NCBI RefSeq assembly: GCF_000148725.1
Contig: NZ_GL476320.1
Location: 823,175-887,174, forward strand
DNA length: 64,000 nucleotides
Direction of reading: 5' to 3'
DNA from: Roseibium sp. TrichSKD4
Lineage (GTDB): Bacteria; Pseudomonadota; Alphaproteobacteria; Rhizobiales; Stappiaceae
Of this stretch, positions 8,192 to 16,381 are shown piece by piece. The notes below the pieces were generated by a model. It was not told where the DNA came from, did no database searches, and saw only the letters and a list, made by a program, of their open reading frames with translations. The stretch's first letter is position 1. Every line of letters starts with the position of its first letter. Both the position numbers and the translations under genes were made by a program.

Positions 8192-8525
8192 TCATCAGGA
8201 GTTGGCAGTAGCGCTAAGCCAAATCAAAGCCGCGGAACAGACCCTAAACGACGGTGATGGACTTGATCATTTGTGTCGTGTCCAGAAGAAAGAGGCTTCA
8301 GAACGAAGCATTGGAGCCTTTATCGCTATTTGCATTTTGATTTGTGTATTCGGCATTTTCGCTGGCTACGCAGGTTATGCTTCGGGAATGATGGGCTTTT
8401 TGGTTTTTGCTTATGTCGCCGTGCGCTTTTGGCGATACCGGATTAAGCAAAACAAAAGAGCAGAAGATTTGCGCCGGTTGGCGGAACAAAAAACGGATAG
8501 TGAAACGGTAGGCAACAATGCTTGA
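8175..8525 (+). CDS. small membrane protein overlapping sufC
   Basis: A 116-residue protein I cannot name. Residues 1-45 are hydrophilic and probably helical, residues about 47-85 are strongly hydrophobic (IGAFIAICILICVFGIFAG and a second segment), and the tail is basic (RYRIKQNKR). It overlaps the upstream small gene by 17 bases and its TGA overlaps the ATG of sufC by eight bases. Such tight overlaps on both sides argue for a real, translationally coupled gene. It may form a pair with its neighbour. No catalytic motif is visible. Confidence 0.65.
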   Translation: MGRGNDHQELAVALSQIKAAEQTLNDGDGLDHLCRVQKKEASERSIGAFIAICILICVFGIFAGYAGYASGMMGFLVFAYVAVRFWRYRIKQNKRAEDLRRLAEQKTDSETVGNNA

Positions 8526-9270
8526 GATCAAGAACCTGCACGCGCGTATCGCGGAAGATGAAACTGAAATCCTGCGTGGGATTGACCTGACCATCAAGGC
8601 AGGTGAAGTGCATGCCATCATGGGGCCAAACGGCTCCGGTAAGTCCACGCTGTCCTATATTCTCGCTGGCAAGGAAGACTACGAAGTCACCGAAGGCGAG
8701 ATCCTGTTCAACGGCGAAAACATGCTCGACATGGAGCCGGATGAGCGCGCTGCAGCTGGCATGTTCCTGGCGTTCCAGTACCCGATTGAAATCCCGGGTG
8801 TTGCGACCATGGAATTCCTGAAAACGGCGATGAACGCGCAGCGCAAGGCGCGCGGCGAAGATGCGCTGACCATTCCCGACTTCATGAAACGCGTCAAGGA
8901 GCAGGCAGCTCACTTGAACGTCTCCATGGACATGTTGAAGCGCCCGCTGAACGTCGGCTTCTCAGGTGGTGAAAAGAAGCGCGCTGAAATTCTGCAAATG
9001 TCGCTTCTTGAGCCGAAGCTCTGTGTCCTTGATGAAACTGATTCCGGCCTTGATATCGACGCTCTCCGCGTTGTGTCCGACGGCGTGAACAAGCTGCGCG
9101 GCCCAGACCGGGCCATGGTGGTCATCACCCACTATCAGCGCCTTCTGGACCACATTGTCCCCGATGTTGTCCACGTGTTGTCCAAAGGCAAGATCGTGAA
9201 GACCGGCGACAAGGATCTGGCGCTTGAGCTGGAAAAGAACGGTTACGCCGACTTTGTGAACGCGGCCTAA
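8518..9270 (+). CDS. sufC: Fe-S assembly ATPase SufC
   Basis: A 250-residue ABC-type ATPase that powers the SufBCD scaffold complex in the cytoplasm. The Walker A motif GPNGSGKST is at about residues 36-44, the ABC signature appears as FSGGEKKRAEILQM, and Walker B as CVLDETDSGLDIDAL, the family's characteristic variant. A conserved His in ITHYQRLL completes the site. The start overlaps the end of the preceding small membrane gene; sufD follows after 18 bases. Confidence 0.97.
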   Translation: MLEIKNLHARIAEDETEILRGIDLTIKAGEVHAIMGPNGSGKSTLSYILAGKEDYEVTEGEILFNGENMLDMEPDERAAAGMFLAFQYPIEIPGVATMEFLKTAMNAQRKARGEDALTIPDFMKRVKEQAAHLNVSMDMLKRPLNVGFSGGEKKRAEILQMSLLEPKLCVLDETDSGLDIDALRVVSDGVNKLRGPDRAMVVITHYQRLLDHIVPDVVHVLSKGKIVKTGDKDLALELEKNGYADFVNAA

Positions 9271-9288
9271 GGCGAACGGGAGAAGGAC

Positions 9289-10611
9289 ATGAACGTCACA
9301 GCACCCATAGCCCATACGCAAGGCGAGAGTGATCTGATCGCACGGTTTGATGCTGCCAGAGACAATCTGGCAGGGACCGTGTCCATCGGCGCGCTGCGCT
9401 CTGCAGCGCTGGAGCAGATCAAGGCCAAGGGCCTGCCGCATCGCCGGGTCGAAGAGTACAAATATTCCGACCTTCGGGCTTTCCTGAAATCAGCCGCCCC
9501 GCTTGCGGCTACTGCAGAGCGGGCCGCCACAGAAGCCGCTCTTGCTGCGGCTGATACGTTTGGCGATCTGGAGCGCTACAAGCTGGTCATTGCCAATGGC
9601 AGCCTTGTGGCAGATCTTTCGGATATCTCGGCGCTTGAAGCCGATGGTGTCTCGGTCACTGATTTCGTTGAAGCGCTTGGCAGCGGAAATGGCTCAGCAC
9701 TTCTGGCGAACCCCATGACAGCCCCGAATGACGGTCTTCTGGCGCTGAACACAGCGTTTGTTCAGGGCGGCGTTGTCTTGAGCGTGAAGGCGGGATCGCA
9801 AGTGTCCAAGCCTGTTGAAATCGTTCACGTGGCCGCCAGCGAAGGCGCTCAAACAACCCGTTGTCGGGTTGAGGTCGGGGAGGGGGCAAACCTACGCCTT
9901 CTGGAGACCTTTGTCGGCGAAACCGGCTCTGGCGAAATCAACGCGGTCTTTGATTATCAGGTTGCAGACAATGCAACCCTTGCCACTACCCGCTTGATGA
10001 TTGGCGAGGCGTCCGCACCGCGTCTGTTTACCTCCATTGCCCATATTGGCGCGGAGGCTCTGTTCAAGTCGCTTGGGTTCATTGCCGGTCCGGAATTCAC
10101 CCGAAACCAGCAGTTCGTTCATTTTCAGGGCGAGAACTCGGAAGCCAAAGTCTACGGCGTCGGCATGGCGCGTGGCAAAGGCCTTGCGGATCAGACACTT
10201 ATCGTCGATCACGCTGTTACACATTGTAACAGCCGGGAGTTCTTCAAGACCGTTCTGGATGATCAGGCGCGCGGCGTCTATCAGGGGCGGATCAATGTGG
10301 CGCAGCACGCCCAGAAGACCGATGGCGAAATGATGACCCAGGCGCTTCTCTTGTCAGAAGAAGCTGAGATGGCCAACAAGCCGGAGCTGGAAATCTTTGC
10401 TGACGATGTTCTGTGCGCCCATGGTGCCACAAGCGGTCAAATCGACGAAGACCTTCTGTTTTATCTTCGCGCCCGTGGAATTCCCGAGGCAGAAGCGCGC
10501 ACGCTGCTGGTTCTGGCTTTCCTTTCCGAGGCAATTGAGGAATATGACGAGGAAGACGTGACCGAGGGTCTGGAGACCCGCGTTCGCGACTGGCTCGCAC
10601 AAAGAAGCTAA
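9289..10611 (+). CDS. sufD: Fe-S assembly protein SufD
   Basis: A 440-residue SufB paralogue that forms the SufBC2D complex and helps iron entry into the nascent cluster. The N-terminal half is variable with an early RRVEEYKYSDLRAF motif typical of SufD. The C-terminal beta-helix half carries THCNSREFFKTVLDD, GRINVAQHAQKTDGEM and DDVLCAHGATSGQIDEDLLF, the conserved SufD core with its key Cys and His. A GGAGAAGG site precedes the ATG. It is followed 16 bases later by sufS. Confidence 0.96.
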   Translation: MNVTAPIAHTQGESDLIARFDAARDNLAGTVSIGALRSAALEQIKAKGLPHRRVEEYKYSDLRAFLKSAAPLAATAERAATEAALAAADTFGDLERYKLVIANGSLVADLSDISALEADGVSVTDFVEALGSGNGSALLANPMTAPNDGLLALNTAFVQGGVVLSVKAGSQVSKPVEIVHVAASEGAQTTRCRVEVGEGANLRLLETFVGETGSGEINAVFDYQVADNATLATTRLMIGEASAPRLFTSIAHIGAEALFKSLGFIAGPEFTRNQQFVHFQGENSEAKVYGVGMARGKGLADQTLIVDHAVTHCNSREFFKTVLDDQARGVYQGRINVAQHAQKTDGEMMTQALLLSEEAEMANKPELEIFADDVLCAHGATSGQIDEDLLFYLRARGIPEAEARTLLVLAFLSEAIEEYDEEDVTEGLETRVRDWLAQRS

Positions 10612-10627
10612 AGAGGAGCAGCGCCGG

Positions 10628-11871
10628 ATGACGGTCGCAACCGCAAGTACGATTGCCACATATGATGTTGATCTCATTCGTCAGGACTTTCCGATCCTGT
10701 CTCGTGAGGTTTACGGCAAGCCATTGGTTTATCTGGATAATGGTGCATCAGCACAAAAACCGACGGTGGTGATTGATGCGGTTTCTCATGCCTATAGGCA
10801 TGAGTATTCGAACGTTCACCGCGGCCTTCATTTCCTGTCCAATACGGCAACTGACAATTATGAAGCGGCGCGCGAGAAAGTGCGCCGGTTCCTGAATGCG
10901 CCAACCGTTGATGAGATCGTGTTTACGCGGTCCACAACGGAGGCCATCAATCTGGTGTCCTACGGGATGGGGCACGAGTTTGAGCCAGGCGATGAAATCG
11001 TTCTCTCCATCATGGAGCACCACTCCAATATTGTGCCGTGGCATTCCACCGCGAGCGCAATGGTGCTGTCCTCAAGTGGGTTTATGTGCGTGAGGACGGC
11101 TCGTTTGATCTGGATGCATTCGTCGACGCGCTATCTGACAAGACAAAGCTTGTCGCCATCACTCATATGTCCAACGTTCTTGGAACGGTTGTTCCGGTGA
11201 AAGAAATCTGCCGGATTGCGCATGAACGGGGCATCAAGGTGTTGGTTGACGGCAGTCAGGCAGCAGTTCACATGGATGTTGATGTTCAGGACATTGATGC
11301 CGACTTCTATGTCTTTACCGGTCACAAGGTTTATGGGCCGTCCGGCATTGGTGTGCTGTGGGGCAAAACCGAGCATCTCAAGGCCATGCAGCCGTTCTGT
11401 GGTGGCGGTGAAATGATCCTCGACGTGACCGAGGACAACATCACCTATAACGACCCACCACACCGGTTCGAGGCTGGTACGCCGCCAATTGTTCAGGCAA
11501 TCGGGTTGGGAGCTGCACTTGATTACATGGATCAGGTGGGGCGCGATAACATCGCCCGTCATGAAGCCGATCTGAAAGACTACGCGCATCAAAAGTTGTC
11601 TGAAATCAACTCGCTTCGCATATTCGGGACGACGCCGGACAAGGGGGCCATTGTCTCCTTTGAGATTGAAGGAGCGCACGCACATGATGTTGCAACAATT
11701 ATTGATCGCTCAGGAGTGGCTGTGCGTGCTGGAACCCATTGCGCACAACCGCTTCTTGCACGATATGGTGTAACATCCACATGTCGGGCGAGTTTCGGCA
11801 TGTACAATACACGGGCTGAAGTGGACGCTCTTTATGATGCGCTTTTAAAGGCGCAGGCGTTCTTCGGTTAG
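10628..11871 (+). pseudogene. sufS: cysteine desulfurase SufS, frameshifted as given
   Basis: SufS is the class II desulfurase that feeds persulfide sulfur to SufBCD. The protein is complete in content but split over two frames. The first frame runs from ATG 10628 through IMEHHSNIVPWH; the second resumes in FHRERNGAVLKWVYV and carries the Schiff-base lysine (FTGHKVYGPSG) and catalytic cysteine (RAGTHCAQPLL) to the stop at 11871. One base is missing in the T run at 11044-11045: restoring TTT makes a single 414-residue protein, the normal SufS length. Since all other parts look intact and under selection, a sequencing error in a homopolymer is more likely than a real knock-out. If real, the class I desulfurase at 5111 could partly substitute. 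Confidence 0.88.
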
Positions 11872-11882
11872 GATTTCGAGTG

Positions 11883-12281
11883 ATGGAAAACGCAAAAACA
11901 ACCACCGATACCAACGCTGCCGGCGAAGAAATGCAGGCGGAAGTCGCCAGCACATCTGCCATTCCGGCAGCGGAGTTGGAGCAGCTGACCAGCGATATTA
12001 TCGGTGCGCTCAAGTCTGTCTATGACCCGGAAATTCCGTGCGACATCTACGAGCTTGGTTTGATCTACAAGGTCGATATCGAGGATGACCGTTCGATTAA
12101 TATCGACATGACCTTGACGGCGCCGGGCTGTCCGGTTGCCGGTGAAATGCCGGGCTGGGTCGAAAATGCAGTCTCCGCCGTTGCTGGTGTCGGGCCGGTC
12201 AACGTTGACATGGTGTTCGATCCGCCGTGGACGCCGGACCGCATGTCCGACGAAGCGAAGGTCGCGCTTAACTGGTATTAG
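11883..12281 (+). CDS. sufT: SUF system maturation protein SufT (MIP18/DUF59 family)
   Basis: A 132-residue protein of the MIP18/DUF59 family, which helps maturation of Fe-S proteins. After a variable N-terminal tail of about 30 residues comes the DUF59 core: SVYDPEIPCDIYELGLIY, then MTLTAPGCPVAGEMPGW with the reactive cysteine, and FDPPWTPDRMSDEAK near the end. ATG 11883 is preferred over the in-frame GTG at 11880. It lies 11 bases after sufS and 79 before sufA. The paralogue PaaD in this window shares the same fold. Confidence 0.93.
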   Translation: MENAKTTTDTNAAGEEMQAEVASTSAIPAAELEQLTSDIIGALKSVYDPEIPCDIYELGLIYKVDIEDDRSINIDMTLTAPGCPVAGEMPGWVENAVSAVAGVGPVNVDMVFDPPWTPDRMSDEAKVALNWY

Positions 12282-12360
12282 GCGCTCTGAACAACACCCT
12301 TTGAGTTTTAACCTGACTTCCTATATCAGGTTATATCCCGAGTTTGAAAACGAGGATCTC

Positions 12361-12729
12361 ATGGCCGGATTTCAGGTGATGACACTGACTGAAGCTGCTG
12401 CAGAGCGGGTTAAAGAGCTTGTCGATAATTCTGACAAGAATGCACTTGGGCTGCGTGTTGGCATCAAGAAGGGTGGATGTGCGGGCATGGAATACACCAT
12501 GGATTTGGTGGAGGAGGCACAGGCCGGAGATGATGTGATCGATGACAAAGGCGCAAAGCTGTTTGTGGATCCATCAGCTGTTCTGTTTCTGCTTGGCACT
12601 GAAATGGATTTTGAAGTGACGAAATTCCGCTCTGGATTCGTTTTCAAAAACCCGAATGAAACATCTGCTTGCGGGTGCGGAGAATCTGTTGCCTTGCAGG
12701 CTGCGGACCCAAGCGTTCTGCAGCAATAG
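12361..12729 (+). CDS. sufA: A-type Fe-S carrier SufA/IscA
   Basis: A 122-residue A-type carrier that accepts clusters from SufBCD and delivers them to apo-proteins. The three conserved cysteines are visible in KKGGCAGMEY and SACGCGES. The ATG at 12361 follows a GAGG site; the reading frame is open further upstream but without homology. A second A-type carrier, ErpA, is encoded at 22448-22789. It is the last clear suf gene; tenA follows after 21 bases. Confidence 0.94.
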   Translation: MAGFQVMTLTEAAAERVKELVDNSDKNALGLRVGIKKGGCAGMEYTMDLVEEAQAGDDVIDDKGAKLFVDPSAVLFLLGTEMDFEVTKFRSGFVFKNPNETSACGCGESVALQAADPSVLQQ

Positions 12730-12750
12730 TACTTTCAGGAAACTTCCAAC

Positions 12751-13410
12751 TTGTCTTTATTTGAACGTTTGAAAGCGGACGCACCGGCTGCGTGGTCCGC
12801 TTATGTTTCTCATGACTTTGTCAAACAGCTTGGCGATGGCGATTTGCCTCTCAGTGCATTCAAGACCTATTTGGTTCAGGACTATTTGTTTCTGATCCAG
12901 TACTCGCGGGCCTATGCGCTTGCCGTTTACAAGAGCCCGACGGTTGATGACATGAAGGTCTCGCTTGACGGATTAAATGGCATTTTTTCCGAAATGGGAC
13001 TGCATCTGGAACTTTGTGAGGGCTGGGGCCTTTCTCGGGCTGACATTGAGGCGGCACCGGAGCTGAACCAGACAATGGCCTATACCCGATTTGTTCTGGA
13101 AGCTGGAATGGCAGGCGATCTTCTCGATCTGCAGACGGCATTGGCGCCTTGCGTTGTGGGGTACGCAGAAATTGGCGCAGCGTTATCGGCGCAAACGGGT
13201 GACCTTATTGAAAAGAACCCGTATCGACGCTGGATCGAGGAGTATGCCAGCGAGGGCTATCAGGATCTGGCGAGGGCCTTTGGGGCTTGGATGGACAGGA
13301 CAGCTGATGTCTATCTGACAGAGCAACGCTACGAGCGTTTACAGCAGACCTTTGAAAAAGCAACTTGGCTGGAAGCAGATTTTTGGCAAATGGGTTTGGA
13401 CGCCAAGTAG
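12751..13410 (+). CDS. tenA: TenA-family aminopyrimidine aminohydrolase (thiaminase II)
   Basis: A 219-residue all-helical TenA/THI-4 protein. Such enzymes hydrolyse aminomethyl-pyrimidine breakdown products of thiamine so that the pyrimidine can be salvaged. The active-site pieces are present: Asp in VQDYLFL near residue 45, Cys in LAPCVVGYAEIG near 134 and Glu in ATWLEADFW near 208. The best start is an uncommon TTG at 12751 with AGGAA at the right distance upstream. It is probably read with the suf operon. Some TenA-family members have other roles, so the exact substrate is inferred. Confidence 0.85.
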   Translation: MSLFERLKADAPAAWSAYVSHDFVKQLGDGDLPLSAFKTYLVQDYLFLIQYSRAYALAVYKSPTVDDMKVSLDGLNGIFSEMGLHLELCEGWGLSRADIEAAPELNQTMAYTRFVLEAGMAGDLLDLQTALAPCVVGYAEIGAALSAQTGDLIEKNPYRRWIEEYASEGYQDLARAFGAWMDRTADVYLTEQRYERLQQTFEKATWLEADFWQMGLDAK

Positions 13411-13437
13411 CGGGTGCTTTTTCACCTCGGTCCGAAT

Positions 13438-13470
13438 AAATTAGGCGGCAAAATATTTGCCGCCTAATTT
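13438..13470. terminator. bidirectional terminator between tenA and the diguanylate cyclase gene
   Basis: A perfect 15-base stem with a three-base loop (AAATTAGGCGGCAAA and its complement). It lies between convergent genes, with AT-rich arms giving T-rich ends on either strand, so it should stop both transcripts. Confidence 0.85.
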
Positions 13471-13493
13471 ACACGAACATGCTGTTGGTTCGG

Positions 13494-14549
13494 TTACGCC
13501 ACTTGTTCGGAGGACTGTGCCAGATCGTCTTCTGTGCGAACGCAATCCCGACCATCATGTTTGGCCTGATAGAGAGCCTGGTCGGCGCGTGAGATCAGTG
13601 ATTCGGCGGTATCACCAGATTGATACGTTGAGATGCCGATGGAGATCGTGATCCTGCCAAGGTTTTGACCCGTGGAGCGTTTCACCAATTCCTTGGATTT
13701 GACCGCATCGCGAATTTTGTCTGCAACTGTACAGGCATTTGCTTTGGGGCATGTCGGCAGGATGATGGCAAATTCTTCACCGCCATAACGGCAGGCAGTA
13801 TCATTGCTTCGCACATTCTGCTTGACTGATAAGGCTACAAGGCGGAGCACCTGATCGCCTGTTTGGTGGCCGAACGTGTCATTGAACTTCTTGAAGTGAT
13901 CAATGTCGGTCATCAGCAATGCAAAACCTGTTTCGGTTTCAACTGCATTCTGAATTGCCCGATCCAAGGATCCATCGAAGTGTTTGCGGTTGTTGAGCGT
14001 TGTCAGCTCGTCAGTCAAAGACTCGTGACGAATGGTCTCTAGGTTTGCCTGAAGCGTCTGGATCTGATTTTTCGACTCGAGAAGCTGGCCCTCCAACTTC
14101 CGGTTGGATTCGACTGCAGATCGAGTGGATTTGACCAAATGTGCAACGAACATCTGGATCTTGGCCGGGTCCTTCAGGTCCTTCATCTTTTCACCGGCCT
14201 TCTCTAGAAGGTCGCCGTAATCAGAAGTCGTATCTGCACTATGTTGCAGGGTGTCGACCAGGTCCTCGACTTCAGCGGAGACCTTTTCACCAAGCTCTTC
14301 CAATCTACTTTCCAGTCGGTTTGAAGAGAGAAACTTGTTGTAGATGCGGTGCATCTCTTCGGTATTCAACTGACCATCAGATTTAATCGTCTTGTTTACT
14401 TCGCGATTAAGTTCGTGATTGTAACCAGAAGAATAGGTGTACCACAGCTCGTAAGCGCGAGGGTGGGCCGGCAGTTTGTTCCGCTTGATATAGGAAATGG
14501 CAAACTCACCGTAGCCGATGGTCCGCTCGTAGTCGTCTTTTTCCGCCAT
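13494..14549 (-). CDS. GGDEF-domain diguanylate cyclase
   Basis: A 351-residue soluble protein that should make cyclic di-GMP from two GTP. The C-terminal GGDEF domain has the active-site signature RYGGEEF near residue 254, and an inhibitory I-site RxxD (RSND) exactly five residues before it, so product feedback is expected. The N-terminal 160 residues are helical with coiled-coil character and no membrane segment; they may sense a signal or dimerise the protein. ATG 14549 (MAEKDDYERT) is preferred to the in-frame GTG at 14588. It is convergent with tenA. Confidence 0.92.
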   Translation of the reverse strand: MAEKDDYERTIGYGEFAISYIKRNKLPAHPRAYELWYTYSSGYNHELNREVNKTIKSDGQLNTEEMHRIYNKFLSSNRLESRLEELGEKVSAEVEDLVDTLQHSADTTSDYGDLLEKAGEKMKDLKDPAKIQMFVAHLVKSTRSAVESNRKLEGQLLESKNQIQTLQANLETIRHESLTDELTTLNNRKHFDGSLDRAIQNAVETETGFALLMTDIDHFKKFNDTFGHQTGDQVLRLVALSVKQNVRSNDTACRYGGEEFAIILPTCPKANACTVADKIRDAVKSKELVKRSTGQNLGRITISIGISTYQSGDTAESLISRADQALYQAKHDGRDCVRTEDDLAQSSEQVA

Positions 14550-14666
14550 TTGAATTCTCACGTAGAAGCCGCTACCAGCGCCCCACACGTCGGGCGGCTT
14601 ACACTGGTAATTTCTACAGTAACAATTAATGGTTAGTTAAACTTGACGATAATTAGGTAAAAAATA

Positions 14667-16082
14667 TCAAGATGCTTTTTTAGGGCGGGGCTCGCGCAAA
14701 AGAAAAGCCGGAATATGAACACCGCCACTAAATGCAGGCTCGTTATTTTTCTTTTCCGAACGTTTCTTTGTGTGTGTATTCATTGTGTCTCGCTGTTTTG
14801 GTCTGGCGTTCTTCTTTCTCTCGCCAGAATTAACATCATCCGCAACTTCAAATTTTTGAGCCTCTGCTTGCGCGGGTTGAGCTGTGTTGTCGTTTGTCGG
14901 CTTTTGGGTTTTGCCGCGTTTCCGACCCTTACGGGCTTGATGAGCAGCTTCAAAATCTACCGGATCACCGAGCCACTCGATATCTTGAGCGATGAGTTTC
15001 TCAATTGATTCCAGGTACTTTTGATCACTCCCGCTGACCAAGGTGTAAGCAACGCCCGTTCTTCCAGCTCGCCCGGTACGCCCAATGCGGTGAACATAAT
15101 CTTCCGCGTGGCTGGGAACGTCATAGTTGAAAACATGGCTAACTTCGGGAATGTCGAGGCCGCGAGCAGCCACGTCACTGGCAATCAAAAGCTTGATTGT
15201 ACCCTTTTTAAAGTTGTCGAGCATGGTCATGCGGGTTCGCTGATCCATGTCGCCATGAAGTGAGCCAACGCTGTAGCCGTGGCGCTCAAGAGACCGGAAG
15301 AGGGTGCTAATGTCGCGTTTCCGATTACAGAAGACAATTGCGTTGTTCAAATCTTCTGCGCCTTCAAGCAGCTCACGCAGAACTGCACGCTTTTCGTAAT
15401 CCTTGCCTTCAGCAGCCCGCAAATAATGGCTGATGTTTTCTGAGGTTGAAGACGTCCGGGCCACTTCAACCCGGGCCGGATTTTGCAAAAACGTCTCTGT
15501 CAAACGCTGGATCTCTGGCGGCATGGTAGCCGAGAAGAAGAGTGTCTGGCGTGTAAACGGAATGAGTTTGCAGATACGTTCGATATCGGGAATGAAGCCC
15601 ATATCCAGCATTCGGTCTGCTTCGTCGATCACAAGGACCTCCACACCTTGAAGCAACAGCTTTCCGCGCTCAAAGTGGTCCAGCAAGCGGCCCGGCGTGG
15701 CAATGAGAACATCGGTGCCGCGATCGAGCTTCTTGTCCTGTTCACCAAAGGACACACCGCCAATCAGCAAAGCAACATTGAGTTTGTGATTGGTACCGTA
15801 CTTCTCGAAATTCTCCTGAACCTGGGCAGCGAGTTCCCGGGTTGGTTCGAGAATCAAGGTTCGCGGCATGCGCGCACGTGCCCGGCCTTTTTCAAGCAGG
15901 GTCAACATGGGCAAGGTAAAGCTGGCTGTCTTACCCGTTCCGGTCTGTGCAATGCCAAGGACATCGCGGCGTTCAAGGACGTGAGGAATAGCACCGGCCT
16001 GAATTGCAGTCGGTTCTGTATACCCCGAAGCATCAACTGCTGAGAGGACCTTGTCGCTAAGACCGAGGGTTTTAAATGTCAT
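14667..16082 (-). CDS. DEAD-box RNA helicase, RhlE-like
   Basis: A 471-residue ATP-dependent RNA helicase that unwinds structured RNA in ribosome assembly or RNA decay. The core motifs are in order: AQTGTGKT (motif I), PTRELAAQ (Ia), DEAD (II), SAT (III), ASDVAARGLD (V) and HRIGRTGRAGRTG (VI). The last 95 residues are basic and disordered (KGRKRGKTQK and similar), a typical RNA-binding tail. Length and motif context fit RhlE better than DeaD or SrmB, but assignment within the family is approximate. It stands alone, with parE upstream in the same direction after 299 bp. Confidence 0.92.
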   Translation of the reverse strand: MTFKTLGLSDKVLSAVDASGYTEPTAIQAGAIPHVLERRDVLGIAQTGTGKTASFTLPMLTLLEKGRARARMPRTLILEPTRELAAQVQENFEKYGTNHKLNVALLIGGVSFGEQDKKLDRGTDVLIATPGRLLDHFERGKLLLQGVEVLVIDEADRMLDMGFIPDIERICKLIPFTRQTLFFSATMPPEIQRLTETFLQNPARVEVARTSSTSENISHYLRAAEGKDYEKRAVLRELLEGAEDLNNAIVFCNRKRDISTLFRSLERHGYSVGSLHGDMDQRTRMTMLDNFKKGTIKLLIASDVAARGLDIPEVSHVFNYDVPSHAEDYVHRIGRTGRAGRTGVAYTLVSGSDQKYLESIEKLIAQDIEWLGDPVDFEAAHQARKGRKRGKTQKPTNDNTAQPAQAEAQKFEVADDVNSGERKKNARPKQRDTMNTHTKKRSEKKNNEPAFSGGVHIPAFLLREPRPKKAS

Positions 16083-16381
16083 AGAGCTTATTGCCCAGAT
16101 TTGGTAAACTGTTCACGGCCACTGTATTTTGTCAATACCTTGTGAAGCCGCGCACACCCTACCTCTCAATTTACTGCTGTCAACAAAGTTGCTGCTGATT
16201 CACTGAGAAATTTCTCGGTTTGGTTGATGAACATGAAGGTTCTGCAACAGAGTTGCGTTTATAGCCTTGTTTTTGCAATAAATCGTGTGATGTTGCGCAG
16301 GGCTTTATCGTGCAGGATATTTTTGTGTTCTGTGCCGGTTGACTGGCTCAATGGCCTTAAAAGCGTTGTATTTCGAAAAAA
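16083..16381. other. intergenic region between parE and the helicase gene, no gene seen
   Basis: The 299 bp upstream of the helicase and downstream of parE, both on the minus strand. No open frame on either strand shows family-like sequence. It probably holds the helicase promoter and leader. I see no strong hairpin terminator for parE here. Confidence 0.5.

Noticed and set aside
11038-11871. A separate 277-codon gene starting at GTG 11038
   Set aside because: It is the second half of sufS after the frameshift, not an independent gene.
12136-12360. A long N-terminal extension of SufA
   Set aside because: The frame is open into sufT, but the sequence before ATG 12361 is not family-like, and a ribosome site stands just before 12361.
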